Shown: positions 33,751 to 44,452, counted from the stretch's first letter. The stretch: DNA of 64,000 nt from Nemertoderma westbladi (GCA_032718475.1 JAUCBJ010008016.1:1-64000), one strand, 5' to 3'. The notes: generated by a model from the letters alone, not told the origin. A program made the numbers and translations.

Positions 33751-34991
33751 ACCCTTCTCATCATGTTGACAAACTCTATAAAACTGTGATTTATCGACAA
33801 CGAATTATGGACCCCCCTTAAACCAACTGTAACCACGCAAATGGTATTTGTGTTTCCTCGTGTGTTATGTGGAGTCCAGCATCACCCTGCAGATGTTTCG
33901 ACTGACGCAGGGTCGTTTATGTATTGTTTACCCTGATTTTGGTCATCGGGACCTACGATATTGGATTATTGGAAATGGAAAAGATTTGAAGTGGAATTCA
34001 TTGTATTCATCGCAGTATGTTATGTTGTCCGTTGCGTGCGCGGTTCGGGGCGTAGGCGGTGTAACGAGTCCAGCTGTAGATCCCGGATTGCCGCGCAACA
34101 CCCCCTCTATCCCGTTATTCTGGTGGGTCCATGGTGCATCCACGTGACTTCGACGATAGAGGGTTTTATGTTTCTCAGTCGCGTTATTCTGGTGGGACCG
34201 TTACGTGGATTTTGGGGCGTAGGCGGTGTAACGAGTCCAGCTGTAGATCCCAGAATGTTGCGTAACCCCATCCCACATGACTTCGTCGACTGAGCTTTAT
34301 GTTGTTGGGAGTGTTATTCTGGTGGGTCCCTGGTGCATCCACATGACTTCACTCTCAGCGTCTTCATTGTCCGTTACGTGCGCAGTTTGGGGCGTAGGCG
34401 GTGTAACGAGTCCAGCTGTAGATCCCAGATTGCCGCGTAACACCCCTTCCACGACAAAGATTAACCAAAGAAAATGATTGAATATAGTTGGAAACGATGA
34501 AAAGGATCAGACAACTCTACTATAAACCTGAATGATGACGCGTATACTGATGAAAATGTAATGATGCGCACCCTGGTGCTGCGCTTATAACAATGATGAT
34601 AGCCGGGGGGCTATAAACCCAATGATGATGTGGAAATAAATAAATGTGAAATAAATGGTGGAAATAAATGTGTTGAAATATGTGGAAATAAATGAAATGA
34701 GATGAAATGATAATGAAATGAAAAAAGACAAAAAAAAGGTATAAAAAAAAGGTCAAAGAAAAGAATTGGAAAAAAAGGACAAAAAAGTCATAAAAAACTG
34801 GTTGGATATTATGTATAGCTATAGTAACTGTAAATGCTGAATGTATTAGCAATAAGATGATAGATGCCTATAGCAATGTTATTAATAAACTGAATTAAAT
34901 AAAAAACTGAATTATTCTGCTATCGCTATAGTTTCAGACTTTCTGGACTTATAATTAACTGATCTAATTTGTAACGGATATAATCGTAAAT
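33751..34991 (+). other. Spacer between pol and the accessory ORF
   Basis: No credible gene. It holds three repeat units (34020-34460), then a stretch with several AATAAA hexamers (about 34630-34705) and an A-rich polypurine run (about 34715-34800). Before the ATG at 34992 there is a splice-acceptor-like sequence, 'tatagtttcag', ending at 34937. Such a spacer would suit a separately processed mRNA for the accessory ORF, but no donor was identified. Confidence 0.55.
34020..34460 (+). repeat. ~170-bp tandem repeat, three units
   Basis: The segment 'ggggcgtaggcggtgtaacg' plus the following 'agtccagctgtagatccc' recurs at about 34047, 34214 and 34390 (spacings 167 and 176). The parts between also repeat, less exactly ('gttattctggtggg', 'catccacgtgactt'). 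Confidence 0.85.
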
Positions 34992-37592
34992 ATGGACCCA
35001 AATCGCCAAATTATCGGCGAATTACGTAACACGATAGATCTACTGGAATATTCGCAACCTGGATCCCCTGACTTTGATACAAATTGGAACACTCTGCTAA
35101 ATGAGAACGTACGAGACGTTAAATTCACCGGGCGAGAGGGACCGGATTCTAAGAATCTACGAGCCCTCCGGTTAGCCGATGCTAGTACGAGACTGAAAAG
35201 AACTCGGAACGCAAAGGCAACCGGAGGGGACGATTCGTCGTTTTGGGAAACGTTCCGGCAGAGCGTCTACAGATCCCGATGTTTGATCTACGACAACGAG
35301 GGAAACGCGACGCCCACCTCGAAAGCGATTACGTTGGCGAGATGTCAAAGTTTCGTCGACGACAAGAGTACGTACCTCGCCCACTGGGGAAACCTGTCGG
35401 AGTGTACGGCGACGCTTCGAGAGGAACGCATATCGATTATCCAGAACCGAGACGACTACCAGGAAAAGTATGGGGCGAAAGAATACGGTCGATCCTTAGT
35501 CGTCGTCCTCGGAACCCTGGACGGTTTGGTACTGGTGTGCCGAATATTCCCGACACCCAGACAGGAAGTGCGGGCAGCCGGAGCGATCTGGTTGCTGCCT
35601 CCGGAAATCCAAAAGATCCTCTTCGACTTCGACGTCATTAAAATCGGGTCGGATATCAAGGCAGACGTCCGGAACGACTACGCGAACGCTCCCGCAGGAA
35701 GAAACCGACGAAACGACCTCAACGCACTTAGCCATTGCATCGACACTCAAACGCTGCTAGCCTGGTTGCGATTCGCCGAGTTCATGCGAGGATTCCAAGA
35801 AGTGAGACCGACGAAATCCGGGATCGGCTACCTCGCTGTGCTCAACGGCGGTATCGACTTCAAACCCCAGAAATTCCGGGACTATAATAAAATATACGGC
35901 GGATACCCGGGATTAGAGATAAAGAGCGAGCGGGAGGGTCGATGGAAGGACGTCGATCGGAAGTGGACGATACACCAAAGGTGGGAGAATCCCGATCGAC
36001 GGAGCTATATCTACGTCGTTATGGAATGTTACACCGTCGCTAAGTTTATCTGCAAGACTCTCGATAACCTTATTACGGCGGCCCCCCTTTCCTTCGTCGA
36101 CTACGACTGGAACGAGGTTATAAACCACGCGTTTAAAGCGGTCGAGAACATTACACCGGGAGAATCGAAAACGCCCGCCGTTATCAACTCCTGGGACGAG
36201 AGCGGACCTTACGATATCCCTACGATTACCGAGCTTCTCGGTGCGGAGGAGCCTCTGATCTCTTCGGAAGGGGAAGAGATATGGCTAAACGAGGGTGTTC
36301 TTCTCTCCACCCCGAAGCGACAACTCGAGCCGGAGGCCGCGTATGGACCGGCCGCCAAACGAGTTGCCTCGGCCGAACCGATAAAGAGAGCAGGCGTCTA
36401 CACCCCACGCGGCTCCGGTAGCCCCGCGAGAGAGGTAGCCACTACAGCTGCATTGAGCGACTTCGGCGACATATGCCAACGGTTATCCCCGTATCCTTTC
36501 CCGGGTGGCGAAGATTGGTCGTCGGAGATTCCGAGTACCAGCCACCAACGGACCCGCTCAGCGATACTGGTCGAGGAGGGCCCCAGCGATGCGCCGACCC
36601 CCGACGATCTCCTCGGTATCCCTCCGTCGAAAACCCCGGCACCTCTTCGCCGACCAGCGGTGGCTACTACACCCGCCGTTCCTCAGGACCCTATGCGACT
36701 AACCCGTTGGTACGCCGAGCAAACTGAATGGATCCACCGCCAGAAACGGTCGTCCGAGTTGAGACCAGCGGGACACAAAGAGGGTTATCGGAGCGAGAAC
36801 ATACTACGCAAAAGCCTAGCATTCCGCGGGCTACCGACCACCGAGAATATTCCGAAGAGCGACCGACGACTCGAATACTACGTCGGCGTCCCGATTCCGA
36901 TATTCCCCGGTCGAGAAATGCAGTTGGAGGTATGCGGCGACTGCGGCTCGGAGCAGTGCCCACGCGGCAGAAGGAATCGGGTTACCGATTCTTGCCTCCA
37001 GCTCCTCGGGATACTCTACTGCCCATACTGCGCGATATCGGGCCACGACGTTTCGGTCTGTCCGATCCTTTATAACCTCTGCACCACGTGCGGTTTCCGT
37101 GGACATTCCGCTAGCCCCCGCTGCTATATCAAATGTCCAACCAAAGACGTTACCGCTATGGGCAATATGGTCATGTTTGAGACATACGCAAACAGCCACT
37201 TAAAGACCAAGTTTCGGAGAAACGCTCGGAATATCGCGCAGGAGATGGCGTGCGGATATTTCTCCTTCCCGGAACGCCTCCACACGTCGGCCACGCTACC
37301 TTTCCATTACGTGGATCTGCTACTGAGCGCCGGATTATTCGGCCCATTCGAAGTCATTAGACGATTATATTCGTATAAAGAAGAGTTCGGTGACGGAGAG
37401 TGGTTTCTCGAGGCTCGCAACTCCGAGTTGGAAAGACGAACCGACATGATCCCGATGCCTTCGAAAGGAAGAGCCGCCAGGAGACAAGCCGAAGCGTTAC
37501 TCACGATGGACGTTGACGCTCCTCTACCAGCCATAGCGATCGATGAGAGTCGACGGGCGAAGAGACGAAAGGCGTATCAGAAAAAGAAATAG
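34992..37592 (+). CDS. Accessory protein of BEL/Pao element (866 aa): RNase D-like region, two zinc knuckles, basic tail
   Basis: Not an Env: no signal peptide or membrane segment. Residues about 165-355 follow the layout of RNase D/WRN-type 3'-5' exonucleases: a hydrophobic strand (169-185), 'VIKIGSDIKADVRND' (215-229; exo II-like with D221 and D225) and 'YIYVVMECYTVAKFI' (339-353), where the usual aspartate is Glu. The first motif lacks a convincing DxE, so activity is doubtful and RNA binding more likely. Residues 400-560 are Pro/Ser-rich and disordered. C648-C668 is a Cys group; C677-x2-C-x4-H-x4-C690 and C697-x2-C-x4-H-x5-C711 are CCHC knuckles. A helical domain (720-815) and a Lys/Arg-rich end (854-866) complete it. 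Its last 270 residues have a homologue at 48800-50240. Exonuclease similarity is my inference; the knuckles are plain. Confidence 0.85.
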   Translation: MDPNRQIIGELRNTIDLLEYSQPGSPDFDTNWNTLLNENVRDVKFTGREGPDSKNLRALRLADASTRLKRTRNAKATGGDDSSFWETFRQSVYRSRCLIYDNEGNATPTSKAITLARCQSFVDDKSTYLAHWGNLSECTATLREERISIIQNRDDYQEKYGAKEYGRSLVVVLGTLDGLVLVCRIFPTPRQEVRAAGAIWLLPPEIQKILFDFDVIKIGSDIKADVRNDYANAPAGRNRRNDLNALSHCIDTQTLLAWLRFAEFMRGFQEVRPTKSGIGYLAVLNGGIDFKPQKFRDYNKIYGGYPGLEIKSEREGRWKDVDRKWTIHQRWENPDRRSYIYVVMECYTVAKFICKTLDNLITAAPLSFVDYDWNEVINHAFKAVENITPGESKTPAVINSWDESGPYDIPTITELLGAEEPLISSEGEEIWLNEGVLLSTPKRQLEPEAAYGPAAKRVASAEPIKRAGVYTPRGSGSPAREVATTAALSDFGDICQRLSPYPFPGGEDWSSEIPSTSHQRTRSAILVEEGPSDAPTPDDLLGIPPSKTPAPLRRPAVATTPAVPQDPMRLTRWYAEQTEWIHRQKRSSELRPAGHKEGYRSENILRKSLAFRGLPTTENIPKSDRRLEYYVGVPIPIFPGREMQLEVCGDCGSEQCPRGRRNRVTDSCLQLLGILYCPYCAISGHDVSVCPILYNLCTTCGFRGHSASPRCYIKCPTKDVTAMGNMVMFETYANSHLKTKFRRNARNIAQEMACGYFSFPERLHTSATLPFHYVDLLLSAGLFGPFEVIRRLYSYKEEFGDGEWFLEARNSELERRTDMIPMPSKGRAARRQAEALLTMDVDAPLPAIAIDESRRAKRRKAYQKKK

Positions 37593-37757
37593 TGGATTGG
37601 GATATTCCAGGAACATTTATCGAATATTTATTTTTATACAAACTCTAGGCCGAATTAATTAAAAACTATGCAATATTAAATTTGGGTTTTTTATATTGGG
37701 AATGACCTACGCAAACTCAATCGACCGACAGACTTCACGAAGGTCATTGGGGGGGAC
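37593..37757 (+). promoter_or_regulatory. 3' noncoding sequence and polypurine tract before the 3' LTR
   Basis: AT-rich sequence after the accessory stop, ending in 'cattgggggggac' directly before the LTR TG at 37758. The G-run fits the polypurine tract that primes plus-strand DNA. Copied unchanged at 41095-41259. Confidence 0.6.
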
Positions 37758-39365
37758 TGTTCGCGGTATTTCAACTTTCCATAACGCGAGTTGAATATTT
37801 TTGTATTTATTTAAAATTGATTATTCCGATATTACTACTGGGTGCGGGACCATGGGTTTTGGGCACATTTAATAAACTGGGGGCGATTTATGGGCGAACT
37901 TTGGGGCAACTTACAGGGTACGGGAATAATTTCATAGTTATAAGGGCCAGGGGGGATGGAAAATGCAAGCAGTATTCAGGTTAGCCTGAGTACTATTAGG
38001 CCCTGGCCAACTTCCTGCTGCCTGTAGGGGTGGATTTGGTAATGCGCCAGGCCTAAAGGACAAGGACAGCCCTTAGCGGTCCCTGGCCAACAGCAGCCAT
38101 TACGAGACTGAAAAGAACTCGGACCGCTGACTGCTTGTGTCAGGGATTTGCGACGGGCACCGACGGCCCCTTAGTAGCCAAGCCGTTCTGGTTCTCGATG
38201 ATCGAACCCCGGGGTTCGTGAGGGGTGGAGCGGACACGCGAACGGGTGGCCAACTTAAGACTGCCCCCTGACCTAAGCCGTACGGTTCTCGATGACCGAT
38301 CCCTTCGGGGTTCGCGAGGGGTGGGACGGACATGCGAAAGGGCTGGCCACAGGACGGGTTTGACGAGAACTGCCCTTAGCGGTCTCTGGTCAACGGCAGC
38401 TACTACGAGACTGAAAAGAACTCGGAACGCTGACTGCTTGTACTGGGATTTGCGACGGGACCCGACGACAGACCCCTTAGCCAAGCCGTACTGGTTCTCG
38501 ATGATCGTTCCCTTCGGGGTTCGTGAGGGGTGGAACGGACACGCGACGGGGTCGAAAGACAAAGGACTAGACTCGACTAGACTCTACTGGCCTACCGACT
38601 GTTCGGAGCAGTTTCTTGGCTGCCGAAGCGACTACGAGCCTGAAACGGACTCGGAAAGCCTAGGTGGTTGGGTTTCTGTGATGAACCGACGGACCCCTAG
38701 CCAAGCCGTTCTGGTTCTCGATGATCGAACCCTTCGGGGTTCGTGAGAGGTGGAACGGACACGCGAACGGGTCCACCGACACGACAGACTCCTAGCCAAG
38801 CCGTACTGGTTCTCGATGACCGAACCCTTCGGGGTTCGAGAGGGGTGGTACGGATACGCGACAGAGTCTACCGACTGGACCGACCCTTAGCCAAGCCGTG
38901 CTGGTTCTCGATGATCGTTCCCTTCGGGGTTCGTGAGGGGTGGAACGGACACGCGACAGGGTCGACCGACACCGACACTACGGCACTAAGACTGGGACCG
39001 AGGGAAAATCTGGGGAACATTAGGTAGGCTAAAATTCTGAGCGAACAGTGGGTTATTAAATAATCTACCGTAGGGATTTATATTATCGTGTATAATTATT
39101 GTGAATATTTGGTGTATATTGATTTGGGGAAGCCCAAAATTATTCTTAATCAGGTTTCAATGATGTTGAACAGGTTTCAACTATAGGAAGTTACATTAAA
39201 GAGTATATCCAACTAATGCAGCTTTTTATCAACCGCAAACTTGCATCTTAGAAAATATTCCCTCCCCACAATCAATATCCGGTGACTGGCCGGGGCTCGG
39301 TGGTCTGTTAAGTCACGTCTCCAGCATCGGCGTTTTTCCCCCCTGGTGTTGGGATAACGGCAACA
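37758..39365 (+). repeat. 3' LTR of element 2 (1608 bp)
   Basis: Same as the 5' LTR but for a 1-bp deletion ('cgtacggttc' at 38281 against 'cgtactggttc') and a few substitutions. It is followed by the target duplication taaac and LINE sequence. It shares four variants with the third LTR against the first: caacggcag, gttctcgatgatcgttccc, gtgagaggtgg and atatccggtg. Confidence 0.93.
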
Positions 39366-39372
39366 TAAACGT

Positions 39373-41094
39373 TTGCATTGGTTACCTGTAAATTTACGGA
39401 TCAAATTTAAAATAGCTTTGTTGACATTCAAGTGTTTACATGGTGCTGCTCCTGCCTACTTGACCCATTTAATAACTCCCTATGTACCTCCACGACAATT
39501 ACTGTCTGCTGATAAGGGACTTCTATTTGTACCGCAGTTTTACTTGCATAATTACGGGAGACTCGATAACCTTATTACGGCGGCCCCCCTTTCCTTCGTC
39601 GACTACGACTGGAACGAGGTTATAAACCACGCGTTTAAAGCGGTCGAGAACATTACACCGGGAGAATCGAAAACGCCCGCCGTTATCAACTCCTGGGACG
39701 AGAGCGGACCTTACGATATCCCTACGATTACCGAGCTTCTCGGTGCGGAGGAGCCTCTGATCTCTTCGGAAGGGGAAGAGATATGGCTAAACGAGGGTGT
39801 TCTTCTCTCCACCCCGAAGCGACAACTCGAGCCGGAGGCCGCGTATGGACCGGCCGCCAAACGAGTTGCCTCGGCCGAACCGATAAAGAGAGCAGGCGTC
39901 TACACCCCACGCGGCTCCGGTAGCCCCGCGAGAGAGGTAGCCACTACAGCTGCATTGAGCGACTTCGGCGAAATATGCCAACGGTTATCCCCGTATCCTT
40001 TCCCGGGTGGCGAAGATTGGTCGTCGGAGATTCCGAGTACCAGCCACCAACGGACCCGCTCAGCGATACTGGTCGAGGAGGGCCCCAGCGATGCGCCGAC
40101 CCCCGACGATCTCCTCGGTATCCCTCCGTCGAAAACCCCGGCACCTCTTCGCCGACCAGCGGTGGCTACTACACCCGCCGTTCCTCAGGACCCTATGCGA
40201 CTAACCCGTTGGTACGCCGAGCAAACTGAATGGATCCACCGCCAGAAACGGTCGTCCGAGTTGAGACCAGCGGGACACAAAGAGGGTTATCGGAGCGAGA
40301 ACATACTACGCAAAAGCCTAGCATTCCGCGGGCTACCGACCACCGAGAATATTCCGAAGAGCGACCGACGACTCGAATACTACGTCGGCGTCCCGATTCC
40401 GATATTCCCCGGTCGAGAAATGCAGTTGGAGGTATGCGGCGACTGCGGCTCGGAGCAGTGCCCACGCGGCAGAAGGAATCGGGTTACCGATTCTTGCCTC
40501 CAGCTCCTCGGGATACTCTACTGCCCATACTGCGCGATATCGGGCCACGACGTTTCGGTCTGTCCGATCCTTTATAACCTCTGCACCACGTGCGGTTTCC
40601 GTGGACATTCCGCTAGCCCCCGCTGCTATATCAAATGTCCAACCAAAGACGTTACCGCTATGGGCAATATGGTCATGTTTGAGACATACGCAAACAGCCA
40701 CTTAAAGACCAAGTTTCGGAGAAACGCTCGGAATACCGCGCAGGAGATGGCGTGCGGATATTTCTCCTTCCCGGAACGCCTCCACACGTCGGCCACGCTA
40801 CCTTTCCATTACGTGGATCTGCTACTGAGCGCCGGATTATTCGGCCCATTCGAAGTCATTAGACGATTATATTCGTATAAAGAAGAGTTCGGTGACGGAG
40901 AGTGGTTTCTCGAGGCTTGCAACTCCGAGTTGGAAAGACGAACCGACATGATCCCGATGCCTTCGAAAGGAAGAGCCGCCAGGAGACAAGCCGAAGCGTT
41001 ACTCACGATGGACGTTGACGCTCCTCTACCAGCCATAGCGATCGATGAGAGTCGACGGGCGAAGAGACGAAAGGCGTATCAGAAAAAGAAATAG
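39373..41094 (+). pseudogene. Chimeric ORF: LINE RT scrap fused to accessory protein C-terminal 509 residues
   Basis: A by-product of the tandem duplication. About 63 codons of the LINE RT C-terminal region ('HWLPVNLRIKFKIALL' onward) run in frame into accessory residues 358-866, including both zinc knuckles, the helical domain and the basic tail. The frame has no ATG near its start (first codon TTG), so expression is doubtful. It differs from the parental ORF by Asp to Glu at 494, Ile to Thr at 748 and Arg to Cys at 809, all replacements. Confidence 0.85.
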
Positions 41095-41259
41095 TGGATT
41101 GGGATATTCCAGGAACATTTATCGAATATTTATTTTTATACAAACTCTAGGCCGAATTAATTAAAAACTATGCAATATTAAATTTGGGTTTTTTATATTG
41201 GGAATGACCTACGCAAACTCAATCGACCGACAGACTTCACGAAGGTCATTGGGGGGGAC

Positions 41260-42868
41260 TGTTCGCGGTATTTCAACTTTCCATAACGCGAGTTGAATAT
41301 TTTTGTATTTATTTAAAATTGATTATTCCGATATTACTACTGGGTGCGGGACCATGGGTTTTGGGCACATTTAATAAACTGGGGGCGATTTATGGGCGAA
41401 CTTTGGGGCAACTTACAGGGTACGGGAATAATTTCATAGTTATAAGGGCCAGGGGGGATGGAAAATGCAAGCAGTATTCAGGTTAGCCTGAGTACTATTA
41501 GGCCCTGGCCAACTTCCTGCTGCCTGTAGGGGTGGATTTGGTAATGCGCCAGGCCTAAAGGACAAGGACAGCCCTTAGCGGTCCCTGGCCAACAGCAGCC
41601 ATTACGAGACTGAAAAGAACTCGGACCGCTGACTGCTTGTGTCAGGGATTTGCGACGGGCACCGACGGCCCCTTAGTAGCCAAGCCGTTCTGGTTCTCGA
41701 TGATCGAACCCCGGGGTTCGTGAGGGGTGGAGCGGACACGCGAACGGGTGGCCAACTTAAGACTGCCCCCTGACCTAAGCCGTACTGGTTCTCGATGACC
41801 GATCCCTTCGGGGTTCGCGAGGGGTGGGATGGACATGCGAAAGGGCTGGCCACAGGACGGGTTTGACGAGAACTGCCCTTAGCGGTCTCTGGTCAACGGC
41901 AGCTACTACGAGACTGAAAAGAACTCGGAACGCTGACTGCTTGTACTGGGATTTGCGACGGGACCCGACGACAGACCCCTTAGCCAAGCCGTACTGGTTC
42001 TCGATGATCGTTCCCTTCGGGGTTCGTGAGGGGTGGAACGGACACGCGACGGGGTCGAAAGACAAAGGACTAGACTCGACTAGACTCTACTGGCCTACCG
42101 ACTGTTCGGAGCAGTTTCTTGGCTGCCGAAGCGACTACGAGCCTGAAACGGACTCGGAAAGCCTAGGTGGTTGGGTTTCTGTGATGAACCGACGGACCCC
42201 TAGCCAAGCCGTTCTGGTTCTCGATGATCGAACCCTTCGGGGTTCGTGAGAGGTGGAACGGACACGCGAACGGGTCCACCGACACGACAGACTCCTAGCC
42301 AAGCCGTACTGGTTCTCGATGACCGAACCCTTCGGGGTTCGAGAGGGGTGGTACGGATACGCGACAGAGTCTACCGACTGGACCGACCCTTAGCCAAGCC
42401 GTGCTGGTTCTCGATGATCGTTCCCTTCGGGGTTCGTGAGGGGTGGAACGGACACGCGACAGGGTCGACCGACACCGACACTACGGCACTAAGACTGGGA
42501 CCGAGGGAAAATCTGGGGAACATTAGGTAGGCTAAAATTCTGAGCGAACAGTGGGTTATTAAATAATCTACCGTAGGGATTTATATTATCGTGTATAATT
42601 ATTGTGAATATTTGGTGTATATTGATTTGGGGAAGCCCAAAATTATTCTTAATCAGGTTTCAATGATGTTGAACAGGTTTCAACTATAGGAAGTTACATT
42701 AAAGAGTATATCCAACTAATGCAGCTTTTTATCAACCGCAAACTTGCATCTTAGAAAATATTCCCTCCCCACAATCAATATCCGGTGACTGGCCGGGGCT
42801 CGGTGGTCTGTTAAGTCACGTCTCCAGCATCGGCGTTTTTCCCCCCTGGTGTTGGGATAACGGCAACA
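41260..42868 (+). repeat. Third LTR (1609 bp), product of the tandem duplication
   Basis: Preceded by the same G-run and followed by taaac plus the LINE continuation. Carries one private substitution (gggatggac at about 41827) and lacks the 1-bp deletion of the second LTR. With the first LTR it brackets the whole 24960-42868 insertion. Confidence 0.93.
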
Positions 42869-43340
42869 TAAACGTTTGCATTGGTTACCTGTAAATTTAC
42901 GGATCAAATTTAAAATAGCTTTGTTGACATTCAAGTGTTTACATGGTGCTGCTCCTGCCTACTTGACCCATTTAATAACTCCCTATGTACCTCCACGACA
43001 ATTACTGTCTGCTGATAAGGGACTTCTATTTGTACCGCAGTTTTACTTGCATAATTACGGGAGACGGGCGTTCTCAATTGCGGCACCAACAATCTGGAAC
43101 TCCCTCCCGCAAGAAGTTAGAGATGCCACGACGCTGACTCTGTTTGAATCGCGACTCAAAACTCACCTGTACAAAGAGGAATATTGCTGATTTTTATTTA
43201 ATATTGTTCAAACTTTTTAGTTATTAATTAATTCTCTGTACGTAGCCTTTTTAGTTGGTTTCAAATAGTTTTTAAGCGCCTTGAAATATGTTCAGAAAGG
43301 CGCTATATAAATATATATTATTATTAGTATTATTATTTGT
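42869..43340 (+). pseudogene. LINE RT C-terminal region and 3' tail
   Basis: Continues the RT protein broken at 24959: 'HWLPVNLRIKFKIALLTFKC', then 'APAYLTHLI' and 'FSIAAPTIWNSLP', with stop at 43188-43190. These are the usual end of L2/CR1 RTs. The 3' UTR is short and ends 'gaaaggcgctatataaatat' followed by TTA-rich repeats (to about 43340). The first five bases repeat the taaac target site. Confidence 0.9.
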
Positions 43341-44452
43341 TTAGACCAGTTGGTTAACAGAGAAAAAGTCGCAAACAGGCTGCCGGCGATAGCTATGGAC
43401 GGTCAGATTTAAGCGACGGCGGGATTTCAGGACATTGAGCTTGTGGGTACAATGATGTTGCATCATAATTATATAGAACATCATGGCTTATGTGCGTGCC
43501 ATCAAACATTGTGCACCATGCGTAACATTCTCGTACAATTACAATCCAGAGGTCTGGACACCTCGACAGTAAGAGCCCATGAATGTATGCCATGTAACAT
43601 CAGGCGGCACCTTGGTGCACGGATAAGTTTAACCTTTACGAAGCTACACAACTCGGCTGAATCACTCATCGTGGACAGCCAGATCGTGGCAGTGGCAGAC
43701 AATGATTTCCCTTTGCGGGCGGATAACTTCCGCCGAACTCCTATCCATGACCATTGACCACGACAAGATGTATCTGAAATTATTTAATAAACATGCCCCA
43801 CAAATACATGAAAATCATGTTACTAAAGATCATACATAGGCTGATTGAAGTAAGTGTTCACTGTCAGGAGATCGGATCGGTCTTCTTACTGTGAAAAAAA
43901 TAAAAGCACATTCATTCCTTTAATTTAATTCGGTCTAAGACTACAACTTAAAATATAAGCTCATACATACCTAGTGTTGCTATTTTCGGACAAAAAAAAA
44001 TCGTGAAATTATGATTTCTAATAATCTACATAGCGATCAGTATGCGGGTTGTTGTTACTATTGCATCGCGTAGTGTGGTGTTTCATGCTTCTACAGTGTC
44101 TGACGCATAAATTTCGTCCACCTGCCCGACCATTGACTATTTCAGTTTGGTTGACCGCGTACTGCCTATTCATGTGTTCATGCTGGCGTTTTTTTGTTCA
44201 TGCTCACCTCCAACGTGTTGGAACATAATATCTGGCCTGGCTTAGGTACTTTACCGCGTATACATATTGCGAACAAATTCCCCTTGTATCTGCCAACCTT
44301 ACCTCCACACACCAAAGCGTTTTCTTAGTAATTACATCACAAACACACCACTTATTTATCTTTCGTGACTATCAATGTAAACTTGACTTCATAGTAATAA
44401 ATTACTGAGGTAATGCCAAGAATTAAACGCGGAAGTTATAGAGATACAAAAA
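43341..44452. other. Unassigned sequence, no credible gene
   Basis: Short ORFs of 60-105 codons overlap on both strands near 43390-43760 and none is recognisable. The rest is AT-rich without obvious repeats. Confidence 0.4.

Larger units (their letters stand above)
24960..39365 (+). mobile_element. BEL/Pao LTR retrotransposon (element 2, 14.4 kb) with extra downstream ORF
   Basis: Left LTR 24960-26568 and right LTR 37758-39365, both TGTTCGCGG...GGCAACA. The 5-bp duplication taaac lies before the left LTR (24955-24959) and after the right LTR (39366-39370). The internal region holds leader stem-loops, a 63-codon ORF, gag-pol (one in-frame TAA), a 1.2-kb spacer and an 866-codon accessory ORF. 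The LTRs differ by roughly four substitutions and a 1-bp deletion in 1609, so insertion is recent. It is inserted in the LINE RT gene. Confidence 0.95.
36060..43064 (+). repeat. 3.5-kb tandem duplication: accessory 3' half, LTR, LINE flank
   Basis: Unit 1 is 36060-39561 and unit 2 is 39562-43064 (offset 3502, becoming 3503 after the LTR2 deletion). At the novel junction 39561/39562 LINE sequence (attacgggaga) joins element sequence (ctcgataacc) with at most one base of homology. Unit copies differ at only a few sites, including three amino-acid changes in the ORF. Because both units contain LTR, taaac and LINE flank, duplication followed insertion. Confidence 0.92.
20427..43340 (+). mobile_element. 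L2/CR1-like LINE, interrupted at 24960-42868
   Basis: ORF1 (20427-21725), endonuclease (21741-22961) and RT (about 23690-24959) are followed, after an 18-kb insertion, by the RT C-terminal region (42875-43190) and a 3' tail ending in 'ggcgctatataaatat' plus a TTA-rich microsatellite. That tail is typical of L2-like LINEs. Coding is broken by a frame change near 22.94 kb, a coding minisatellite, a G-run near 23530 and the LTR element. The 5' boundary is uncertain and no LINE target duplication was identified. Confidence 0.85.

Noticed and set aside
34992-37592. Accessory ORF as an envelope gene
   Set aside because: No signal peptide, no transmembrane helix, no furin-like site or fusion segment; zinc knuckles and a basic tail point to a nucleic-acid-binding protein.
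43393-43593. Minus-strand ORF containing 'YDATSLYP', reminiscent of the DNA polymerase B motif of Polintons
   Set aside because: Only 66 codons, no flanking polymerase motifs, and overlapped by other equally open frames; chance resemblance.
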